Shown here in pieces: positions 58,294-64,000 of a stretch of DNA of 64,000 nt. Below the pieces are notes generated by a model that ran no database searches, was not told the origin of the DNA, and saw only the letters and a list, made by a program, of their open reading frames with translations. The translations under genes were made by a program, and so were the position numbers. How positions within the stretch are numbered: the stretch's first letter is position 1; every line of letters begins with the position of its first letter. Where the stretch lies: NCBI GenBank assembly GCA_963835295.1, contig CAWIEX010000015.1:310001-374000 (forward strand), written 5' to 3'. Origin of the DNA: JAOPZW01 sp963835295. Lineage in GTDB: Bacteria; Actinomycetota; Thermoleophilia; Solirubrobacterales; Solirubrobacteraceae.

Positions 58294-59358
58294 TCAGCGC
58301 GCCGCGAGCGCGGCGACGACCCGGGCGCCCGCGTGCCCGTCGCCGTAGAGCTCGGGGCGCTCGGCCGGCGGCGTGCGCTGAAGCGCGGCCAGCGCCGCGC
58401 CGGCGTCGAGGTCGACCAGCACGTTCCACCCCACGTCCACGGTCTCCACCCACTCCGTCGTGTCGCGCATCGTCACGCACGGCACGCCGGCCAGGTAGGC
58501 CTCCTTCTGCACCCCGCCCGAGTCGGTCAGCACGGCGCGGGCGCGCGAGAGCAGCGAGGTGAAGGCGACGTAGCCGAGCGGCGCCAGCAGGCGAACGTGC
58601 TCGGCGGCCTCGAGCTCGCCCAGCCAGCCGGCGCCCTCGAGGCGCGCGCGCGTGCGCGGGTGCAGCGGCAGGACGACCGCCAGCGGCAACGCCAGCAGCA
58701 GGTCGACCAGCGCGCGCAGCCGAGCGGGGTCGTCGACGTTGCCCGCCCGGTGTGCGGTGGCCAGCGCGTACTGGCCCGGGCTGACGCCCGCCTCGCGCAG
58801 CGGCGCGTCGTCGGCGCGCGCGCGTGCAGCGAAGAGCAGCGCCACGTCGACCATCACATCGCCGACGAGCTCGATCCGGCCGGCGACGTGCTCGCGCTCG
58901 AGGTTGGCCACCGCGGTCGGCGAGGGGCACAGCAGGACGTCGGAGAGATGGTCGGTGAGCACGCGGTTGAGCTCCTCGGGCATCGCGCGGTCGAAGGAGC
59001 GCATGCCGGCCTCGACGTGAGCGACCGGCACGCGCGCCTGGGCCGCGGCCAGCCCGCCGGCCAGCGTCGAGTTCGTGTCGCCGTAGACGAGGACGACGTC
59101 CGGGCGCTCCTCGGCGACCAGCGGCCCGAGGACGGCCAGCATGCGCGCCGTCTGCTCGGTGTTGGTGCCGCCGTGGATGCCCAGCTCGCGCTCGGGACGC
59201 GGGATGCCGAGCTCGGTGACGAAGATGGTCGACAGCTCGTCGTCGTGGTGCTGGCCGGTATGGACGAGCAGCTCGTCGTGCTCGGCGCGCAGCAGGCGCG
59301 AGACGGCCGCGGCCTTGACGAACTGCGGGCGGTTCCCGATGACGGTGAGGACGCGCAA
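58294..59358 (-). CDS. wecB: UDP-N-acetylglucosamine 2-epimerase (non-hydrolysing)
   Basis: This 354-residue GT-B-like enzyme interconverts UDP-GlcNAc and UDP-ManNAc. Motifs: RVLTVIGNRPQFVKAAAVSR (~2-21), HTGQHHDDELSTIF (~33-46), VYGDTNSTLAGGLAAAQARV (~92-111), HVEAGMRSFDRAMPEELNRV (~113-132) and LTDSGGVQKEAYLAGVPCVT (~275-294). All conserved acid and His residues are in place. It starts at TTG 59358, three bases after the aminotransferase gene's stop. It is convergent with the dehydrogenase gene; the two together suffice for UDP-ManNAcA. Confidence 0.95.
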   Translation of the reverse strand: MRVLTVIGNRPQFVKAAAVSRLLRAEHDELLVHTGQHHDDELSTIFVTELGIPRPERELGIHGGTNTEQTARMLAVLGPLVAEERPDVVLVYGDTNSTLAGGLAAAQARVPVAHVEAGMRSFDRAMPEELNRVLTDHLSDVLLCPSPTAVANLEREHVAGRIELVGDVMVDVALLFAARARADDAPLREAGVSPGQYALATAHRAGNVDDPARLRALVDLLLALPLAVVLPLHPRTRARLEGAGWLGELEAAEHVRLLAPLGYVAFTSLLSRARAVLTDSGGVQKEAYLAGVPCVTMRDTTEWVETVDVGWNVLVDLDAGAALAALQRTPPAERPELYGDGHAGARVVAALAAR

Positions 59359-59361
59359 GCG

Positions 59362-60147
59362 TCAGGCGGAGACGCCCAGCTCCTGCTCGATGTGCGCGCG
59401 GATCCGGCTCGCGGCGTCCTGCGTGAGCGCGCCGGGGGCCGCCGGCAGCGCCGCGCCGTCGATGGCGCGCACCGGGTGGACCTCGCGCAGCGTCGAGGCC
59501 ATGAACGCCTCGCTCACGCGCGCCAGGTCGTCGCGCGCGACGACCCGCTCGGTCACATCGATGATCTCGAACAGGTGCCGGCGCGTGATCGAGTCGAGGA
59601 TGTGCTCGGAGAGCGGCGGCGTGACGAGTGTCTCGCCGTCCAGCGAGCAGACGAAGGTGGTGGTCGGGCCTTCGAGCACGCGCCCGTGCGGGGTCACGAG
59701 CAGCGCGTCGTCGGCGCCCTGCTCCTGGGCCAGGCGGCGGGCGAGCATGTTGCCGGCGTAGGACAGCGACTTGACCTGGTCGAGCACCCGCGTGGGCGCG
59801 TACTCGATCGTGGCCAGCGCCAGCGTGTCGGGCAGCGGCTTGAGCTCCTCGACGATCGCCAGCCGATGCCCGCCGCGCGTGACCACGACGCGCATGGCCG
59901 CGTCCGGCACGTCGTTGCGCTCGACCAGCGCCTCGATGTCGGCGCGCACGGCGTCGAGGTCGATAGGGAGGCGCAGGTTGGCCGCCGAGCGCCCCAGCCG
60001 GGTCAGGTGGTCGTCGAGTGCGAACAGCCGCCCGCCGTAGAGGCGCATGACCTCGAAGACGCCGTCGCCGCGCAGGAACCCGTCGTCGGTGGCGGGGATC
60101 TGCGCCTGTGCGGCGTCGGTGACGGTGCCGTCGAGGATCGCGAGCAT
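59362..60147 (-). CDS. Class IV PLP-dependent aminotransferase
   Basis: This 261-residue fold-type IV enzyme is like branched-chain aminotransferase, D-amino acid aminotransferase or aminodeoxychorismate lyase. It has IPATDDGFLRGDGVFEVMRL (~17-36), LDDHLTRLGRSAANL, and the PLP-lysine in LDQVKSLSYAGNMLARRLAQ (~141-160). The Glu/loop LVTPHGRVLEGPTTTFVC (~169-186) and the phosphate-binding LSEHILDSITRRHL follow. Short length and SLSYAGNML-type sequence fit the lyase/BCAT branch, but the substrate is open. ATG 60147 follows a TAGCGT box with 7-nt spacer. It is not the missing WbpE, which is fold type I. Confidence 0.88.
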   Translation of the reverse strand: MLAILDGTVTDAAQAQIPATDDGFLRGDGVFEVMRLYGGRLFALDDHLTRLGRSAANLRLPIDLDAVRADIEALVERNDVPDAAMRVVVTRGGHRLAIVEELKPLPDTLALATIEYAPTRVLDQVKSLSYAGNMLARRLAQEQGADDALLVTPHGRVLEGPTTTFVCSLDGETLVTPPLSEHILDSITRRHLFEIIDVTERVVARDDLARVSEAFMASTLREVHPVRAIDGAALPAAPGALTQDAASRIRAHIEQELGVSA

Positions 60148-60154
60148 GGCCCGA

Positions 60155-60160
60155 ACGCTA
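60155..60160 (-). promoter_or_regulatory. Putative -10 box (TAGCGT) of the class IV aminotransferase gene
   Basis: On the minus strand TAGCGT, 7 nt (TCGGGCC), ATG 60147. It is nearly the same 16-mer as at the small acidic protein gene. Confidence 0.45.
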
Positions 60161-60215
60161 GCCCTTCCGCGCCGGTGCGTGACGAACGCCTCAGCGCGCG
60201 TGGCCGCCGCGAGCA

Positions 60216-60257
60216 TGCCCCCGCCAGGAATCGAACCTGGAGCCTTCGGATTATGAG
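60216..60257 (-). tRNA. 3' half of a tRNA with CAU anticodon (Met/Ile2), probable attachment site
   Basis: Read on the minus strand, the sequence runs from the anticodon loop CTCATAA through half-stem TCCGA, variable loop, T-arm CCAGG-TTCGATT-CCTGG and acceptor strand CGGGGGC to discriminator A. The sequence 5' of the loop (GTCAC) does not pair with TCCGA, and no D-arm or GCCCCCG acceptor strand is present, so only 42 nt of the gene remain. This is the typical product of tyrosine-recombinase integration into a tRNA 3' half. The intact tRNA should be at the other end of the element. Confidence 0.75.
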
Positions 60258-60508
60258 GTGACGCCGGGGCCGTACGGGACCGGCCTGGGCAACACCAAGC
60301 CGCAACGCGCCCGTGTAACTTAGGCGCGAGCGTCCGATTCGGCCGGACCGGGCCGGACGTGGACGTGTTCATCATCCTGTTCATCACGCCGCGCGCTCCC
60401 CACCCTCCGGGAGCGCGTGCTCGACCGCCCCCGCCTCCAACGCGACCGGTGCGGGCCTCAAGTCGAGCTACCGCCGACTAGCATGTTCGTCAGGGAGGGT
60501 TGACGCGC
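60258..60508. other. Intergenic region inside the island's left end
   Basis: No gene is supported in these 251 bp. They contain GC-rich near-palindromes (CGGCCGGACCGGGCCGG at ~60340) and the repeated words TTCATCATCC/TTCATCACGCC, which could bind the recombinase. A GGGAGGG ribosome-binding site precedes the methyltransferase ATG. Confidence 0.35.
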
Positions 60509-61339
60509 ATGTCTCCACCAACCTCGATCGCGGACCACTGGGCCGATCGCGACGTCTATGGCCTGATCGTCTCCGCGCTGGGGCGTGCGTCGAAGTCGCT
60601 GGACTCGTTGACCGTGGAGGACCTGGCGCCGGTCGACCACTTTCACGCTCGTGGCTTTCCCGCCACCGTCGACCTCGCGGAGCAGCTGCCCGTCGAGCCC
60701 GGCCACCACCTGCTCGACATCGGCTGCGGGATCGGCGGCCCGGCCCGCTACTTCGCGCAGCGCTTCGGGTGCAAGGTCAGCGGGATCGATATCACCGGGC
60801 CGTTCGTCGAGGCGGCCAACAAGCTGACCGCGCTGCTCGACATGGGCGACCGGGTCTTCATCGAGCAGGGGGACGGCGGGCGGCTGCCCTACGACGACGA
60901 CTCCTTCGACGGCGCCTTTGCCCAGCACGTGACGATGAACGTCGCTGACCGCCCGAGCTTCTTTGGCGAGGCCTGGCGCGTGCTGAAGCCCGGCGGGTTC
61001 TTCGCGCTCACCGAGCACGGCCTCGGCCCCGCGGGAAGCCCGCACCATCCCCTGCCCTGGTCCGAGGACGGGACGGGCGAGTTCCTGGTCACGCCGTCGG
61101 AGACCCGCGAGCTTCTCGCCGCCGCCGGGTTCGTGAACATCGAGAGCGAGGACACCGGGCCGAAGTACGTGGCCGCGTACAGGGCCGCGCTCGAGCTCGC
61201 CGATCGGGGTGAGCTGCCGCCGCTCGGCCTGCACGTGCTGATCGGCCCGACAGCGCCCGAGAAGATGCGCAACTCCGCCCGCAACATCGAGGAAGGGCGC
61301 ACGCATCCCGTGCAGGTGGTGTGCCGCAAGCCGTCTTGA
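60509..61339 (+). CDS. SAM-dependent class I methyltransferase
   Basis: This 276-residue Rossmann-fold methyltransferase has motif I HHLLDIGCGIGGPARYFAQR (~68-87), acidic strand KVSGIDITGPFVEAANKL, FDGAFAQHVTMNVADRPSFF (motif IV region) and LKPGGFFALTEHGLGP (post-motif). This resembles the sarcosine/dimethylglycine, phosphoethanolamine and UbiE/COQ5-like group, often acting on small amines or lipids. ATG 60509 is chosen because AGGGAGGG lies 10-17 nt upstream; TTG 60500 is in frame. It is cargo of the island; acceptor unknown. Confidence 0.88.
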   Translation: MSPPTSIADHWADRDVYGLIVSALGRASKSLDSLTVEDLAPVDHFHARGFPATVDLAEQLPVEPGHHLLDIGCGIGGPARYFAQRFGCKVSGIDITGPFVEAANKLTALLDMGDRVFIEQGDGGRLPYDDDSFDGAFAQHVTMNVADRPSFFGEAWRVLKPGGFFALTEHGLGPAGSPHHPLPWSEDGTGEFLVTPSETRELLAAAGFVNIESEDTGPKYVAAYRAALELADRGELPPLGLHVLIGPTAPEKMRNSARNIEEGRTHPVQVVCRKPS

Positions 61340-61441
61340 GCTGACCGGCTCCCCGGCGTTGGCTCCTCGGCGGTGCGAGCGCCAGGACCAACCAGCTTGG
61401 CCGCGGAGACGAACTCGCGGGACGGGCCCGGCTCTCAAGCG

Positions 61442-62194
61442 TCAGTGCGGCGGCAGGAACAGATCGGTGTCGTAGTTGTGTACGACGGCGCCGACGTGGA
61501 GTCCGACGTGAGCGATCGGTGCCCCCACGGGATTGAGCGTCGCGAGCGTCGGCACGCTCCACACCAGATCGCCGCTGACCGGCTTGCGGAGCTTCTCCGA
61601 GCGGAAGTCGTCATAGCCGGCGTGGTAGACGGCGGTCATCGCAAGCGACGCGACTATCGCAACCGCCCCGACGGCGACGAGCCCGCCCGCGCGCTGGCGA
61701 ACGCGACTGTCGCGCAGTGCAGCGAAGACGAGCAGGATCGGGAACGCCGACAGCAGCAGCCCGTCGGCAGCGCCGTAGACGACGCCGCGCCACACGAGGG
61801 CGGCGATGAACTCGATCCCGTCCGGGTGCGCGCTGCCGTCCTCGGCGCGGGTCGCGATGAACGCGCTGATCGCGGCGAGCACGACGCCGAGGCCGACGGC
61901 GAGCCGCCACCGCCTGGCGAACATCTCACGCAGCGGCTGTCGCGTGTCGCGGGCCCACGCGACGAAGAGCCCCCCGACCGCCACCGCATAGATGCCGTAG
62001 TAGACGTCGCGCTCGAGCCCGAGCCGGTCGGCCAGCACGAACGGGACCAAGAACGCGCCCGCCATGCCGCCGACCAGCCAGGCCAAGTGACGTCGAACGC
62101 TGACCGGTCGCGCGACTTGCCGCTTCCTCGTGACTGTTTCGCTCTCGGGAGGGAGGGCTGGTGGTCGTGCGATTGCGGGCGAGGTCATCGCCAC
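61442..62194 (-). CDS. Polytopic membrane protein of unknown function
   Basis: This 250-residue protein has a basic Pro-rich N-terminus and about six hydrophobic segments: HLAWLVGGMAGAFLVPFVLA, VYYGIYAVAVGGLFVAW, LAVGLGVVLAAISAFIA, YGAADGLLLSAFPILLVFAA, AGGLVAVGAVAIVASLAMTA. The C-terminus LNPVGAPIAHVGLHVGAVVH contains two or three histidines near the membrane. The region FIAALVWRGVVYGAADG and these histidines recall CPBP-type proteins, but the EExxxR motif is absent. ATG 62194, with a second ATG two codons later. It lies between the methyltransferase and the AlbA_2 gene in the island. Confidence 0.65.
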   Translation of the reverse strand: MAMTSPAIARPPALPPESETVTRKRQVARPVSVRRHLAWLVGGMAGAFLVPFVLADRLGLERDVYYGIYAVAVGGLFVAWARDTRQPLREMFARRWRLAVGLGVVLAAISAFIATRAEDGSAHPDGIEFIAALVWRGVVYGAADGLLLSAFPILLVFAALRDSRVRQRAGGLVAVGAVAIVASLAMTAVYHAGYDDFRSEKLRKPVSGDLVWSVPTLATLNPVGAPIAHVGLHVGAVVHNYDTDLFLPPH

Positions 62195-62565
62195 CTCCAG
62201 CGTCGGGACGTGCCTCTGCGATCTCGACGCTACGGCGGCGCTCCACCGTCGTCATCGGTACCGACCACGACCTCGCGTCCGTAGATTGTCGCCAACTCGC
62301 CGATGGCGAGCAGAGCCGCCCAGAGCCTCCGTGGCGTCCCCTGCGTCGATCGGCGACGACTGCTGCTATCGGCCTGACCGCAGAACTCGGTCGCGCCACC
62401 GCCGAGAGTGCTCCCCCTGCCATGCAAGCCGGCACCAACGGACGGCCTGTCGCAACGCCGCTCGCCAAAGCGCCCGGCCCGGCGCGCTCGAGGATGAGGT
62501 GTTGACGGGTCGAAAACGTCTGTGGCGAGGGATCGAGAGGCGAAGCGCCAGATGCCCAGCCAGAT
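62195..62565. other. Intergenic region between membrane protein and AlbA_2 genes
   Basis: In this 371-bp region I see no supported gene. Several overlapping open frames exist on both strands, but none shows a recognisable motif or a start signal. Base composition is slightly less GC-rich than the chromosome-like part. It may be eroded sequence, including the lost 5' end of the AlbA_2 gene. Confidence 0.4.
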
Positions 62566-63213
62566 GTGAACATCGTCGAGCGCAAGCGCGAGCCACCCGC
62601 GGCTCCGAGGTTCGGTGTTGGTGCCGCCGCGTTCGCGAACACGCTTGGGTGCTTCATCCTGCTTGGTGTCGACGACGATGGGAATCTGCACGGCTGGACG
62701 AATCCGGCGCGCCGGGACCTGCAGTCGTACCTCGCTGAGCTGTTGCGCCAGCAGGTGGACCCGTTGCCGCCGTTCGTCGCCGGGATCCGCACACTTGATG
62801 GGAAGTCAATCGGCGTCGTCCGCGTCTTCGAGTCCGCGGACGCCCCGCACATCGTGCGCGGCACCGGCGCCCTCTACCTGCGCAGCTCGAAGGGCAAGGA
62901 ACCGGTACCGATTGAGGACCAGCGCACCCTGATCGAGCTCGCGCGCCGTGGCGAGGAGGCCGAGGTTCGTGCGCGTGACCGTCTCCGCACGCAGCCCGTC
63001 CGCCGTCGACCACAAACGAACGGGACGGGTGACCTCGCGGACCCGGCCCGCGTGCAGGATGCGAACGCCCTTCGTGCGGACATGCATCGAGACGCTCAGC
63101 GGGCTCCGGCGGGGCTCCTTGTTCGTGATTCGTTCATCACGCCCGCCCGAGAGGCTCCGTCCGGGCTCGACCTGGCCACCAGAATCGCCGGTAGCCAGGG
63201 GCTTTGCCGCTAG
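62566..63213 (+). CDS. AlbA_2 (Schlafen-like) domain protein, N-terminus short
   Basis: This 215-residue frame from GTG 62566 contains the AlbA_2 core: VERKREPP (usual EFKRE motif), AAAFANTLGCFILLGVDDDG and NLHGW (~20-46), RTLDGKSIGVVRVFES and HIVRGTGALYLRSSKGKEPV. These domains occur in transcription regulators and divergent AAA_4 ATPases and in defence-related Schlafen-like proteins. Family members normally have ~15-20 residues before the EFKRE motif. The frame is open upstream to a TGA near 62513 without a start codon, so the 5' end may have been lost. The C-terminal third (~145-215) shows no family similarity. Confidence 0.65.
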   Translation: MNIVERKREPPAAPRFGVGAAAFANTLGCFILLGVDDDGNLHGWTNPARRDLQSYLAELLRQQVDPLPPFVAGIRTLDGKSIGVVRVFESADAPHIVRGTGALYLRSSKGKEPVPIEDQRTLIELARRGEEAEVRARDRLRTQPVRRRPQTNGTGDLADPARVQDANALRADMHRDAQRAPAGLLVRDSFITPAREAPSGLDLATRIAGSQGLCR

Positions 63214-63238
63214 TGCCCCCGATAGTAGAGACGTCGCT

Positions 63239-64000
63239 CTACGACGCGGCTCGCGCGCTGTCGTGACTCATTTCGTGACTCACGGGCAGCGCCGTGACCG
63301 GCGCGACGTCGCGGAAGGCCGCACGGATGCGCTCGCGCGCGATCGCTGCGTCGGGGTGCCCGTAGAGCTCGCGCACGAGCGTGCCGCCGTCGTCGTGGCG
63401 CAGCTGCATCGCGACGACGTGATCGGGGAGCTCGGCGACGTTGAGCAGGTACCACGCGAAGTAGTGGCGCGTCGCCTCGTAGAGCGACGTCTTGCCGAGG
63501 CCGACAGTGCAGCGCACGCGGTCCCAGTGATGCGAGCGCGTCGACGGCACGTAGTGGTTGCCGCGCAGGGTCGTGAAGACCCACTCGCTCTCGCGCGGCA
63601 GCGACAGCAGCCGTTCGCGTAGCGGCTCGACCATCGCGATCGTGCCCGTCGAGCCATGTTTCGGCCGCGTGATCTTGCCGACCTTGACGTTCCACTGCCG
63701 CCGGATATCGAGCGCCTCGGCTCCGGGCGTGAAGTCGAGATCCTCCCAGCGCAGACCGTCGAGCTCGCCGGGGCGCATGGCGCTGTAGCAGGCGGTGAAC
63801 AGGTAGGCGGCGAAGCTCGGCGGCGTGAGCTCGTCGGCGGCGGTGATCAGGCGCGCGACCTCACCCGGCGCGGGGGGCTGCACATGCTTGCGCCCGGTGG
63901 AGCGCCTGAGCCCGAGCCCCGCGAACGGGTTGTAGTCGATGAGCATCCCGGCGTGCGGGCGGCGCGCATCGTTGAACATCGTCCTCAGCGCGTCGACGGT
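63239..64000 (-). CDS. Tyrosine recombinase / phage-type integrase, C-terminal part
   Basis: The frame continues past the window's right edge (the last visible codons 63980-64000 are open), so the N-terminal DNA-binding domain is not seen. The catalytic domain shows box I Arg in FTACYSAMRPGELDGLRWED, the beta-hairpin region GSTGTIAMVEPL, and box II with Arg in SLYEATRHYFAWYLLN (the usual HxxR His is Tyr here). VVAMQLRHDDGGTLVRELYGH carries the second His and the nucleophile Tyr. This matches integrases of actinobacterial integrative elements. It points toward the tRNA 3' fragment 3 kb away. Confidence 0.88.
   Translation of the reverse strand, partial: TVDALRTMFNDARRPHAGMLIDYNPFAGLGLRRSTGRKHVQPPAPGEVARLITAADELTPPSFAAYLFTACYSAMRPGELDGLRWEDLDFTPGAEALDIRRQWNVKVGKITRPKHGSTGTIAMVEPLRERLLSLPRESEWVFTTLRGNHYVPSTRSHHWDRVRCTVGLGKTSLYEATRHYFAWYLLNVAELPDHVVAMQLRHDDGGTLVRELYGHPDAAIARERIRAAFRDVAPVTALPVSHEMSHDSARAAS

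Larger units (their letters stand above)
60216..64000. mobile_element. Left part of a tRNA-associated integrated island (right end outside the window)
   Basis: It begins at the tRNA(CAU) 3' fragment and contains a methyltransferase, a membrane protein, an AlbA_2-domain protein and the C-terminal part of a tyrosine recombinase. Gene spacing is looser than elsewhere (gaps of 250-370 bp). The word GTTCATCACGCC occurs at ~60374-60390 and again at ~63130-63143, a possible recombinase arm-site repeat. Whether the element is still mobile cannot be told. Confidence 0.6.

Noticed and set aside
60216..60306. Complete tRNA-Met gene, or a tRNA with an intron
   Set aside because: No 5' acceptor strand (GCCCCCG), D-arm or matching anticodon half-stem is found within several hundred bases, so a full or intron-split tRNA is not supported.
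60047..60387. Frames across the tRNA(CAU) fragment, e.g. peptides like GIEPGAFGL and RTAPASPHNPKAPGSIPGGG
   Set aside because: Same artefact: translations of tRNA sequence on either strand. The aminotransferase start is set by its own ATG 60147 and TAGCGT box.

Overview
The window is about 72% G+C by eye, densely coding, with many GTG/TTG starts and 1-4 nt gene overlaps. The gene content (DUF2236/MpaB oxygenase, TreT next to OtsA, GCS2-type carboxylate-amine ligase, CobA-HemD fusion, intein-bearing dnaB, sortase) points to a high-GC actinobacterium. My best guess is class Thermoleophilia (Solirubrobacterales-like), an inference from gene content and not proven here.

Layout. 0-2.7 kb: azlCD exporter divergent from its XRE-cupin regulator, a collapsed SDR gene and an MpaB-like oxygenase. 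2.7-10.5 kb: one tightly packed run of ten genes on the + strand joining siroheme (met8), molybdenum cofactor (moaC, mogA/moaB), cytochrome c maturation (ccmABCD) and tetrapyrrole synthesis (hemA, hemC, cobA-hemD). 10.8-20.9 kb: SAM hydroxide adenosyltransferase, birA, a GGDEF/HD-GYP protein, a large helicase with an acidic insert, a TlpA-like thioredoxin, galT and dtd. 20.9-27.7 kb: a peptide ABC operon (dppC-A-B-D-F plus a YbaK deacylase) in which dppA and dppC carry frameshifts. 27.9-37 kb: tRNA-Arg(CCU), pyrE, carboxylate-amine ligase, L,D-transpeptidase, CPBP protease, HAD, MscS, a class A PBP, infA and thiL. 36.8-39.5 kb: FlgM-like protein, sortase and a catalytically dead M28-like membrane protein. 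39.5-45.6 kb: response regulator / histidine kinase / HtrA operon, then trehalose synthesis (treT, otsA). 46.4-55.4 kb: rpsF-ssb and rpsR-rplI separated by an IS110-family element, then dnaB with an intein, a DnaC/DnaI-like loader and purA. 55.4-60.1 kb: surface-sugar genes (acetyltransferase, broken Gfo/Idh, UDP-sugar dehydrogenase, 2-epimerase) and a class IV aminotransferase. 60.2-64 kb: an island starting in the 3' half of a tRNA(CAU) and ending in a tyrosine recombinase that runs off the window.

Cross-cutting signals. (i) A TAnnnT box, most often TACCCT, lies 5-14 nt before the chosen start of about 17 genes on both strands, the signature of leaderless or very short-leader mRNAs. It also settles several start codons. 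(ii) A 39-bp element with 9-bp terminal inverted repeats occurs three times in intergenic spaces. (iii) Seven single-base indels break otherwise well-kept reading frames (dppA four times, dppC, the PBP and the GGDEF gene), most beside short homopolymers. They look more like assembly errors than decay, but real mutation is not excluded. (iv) thiL and the sensor kinase have no ATG/GTG/TTG start that preserves the family N-terminus and appear to start at CTG.
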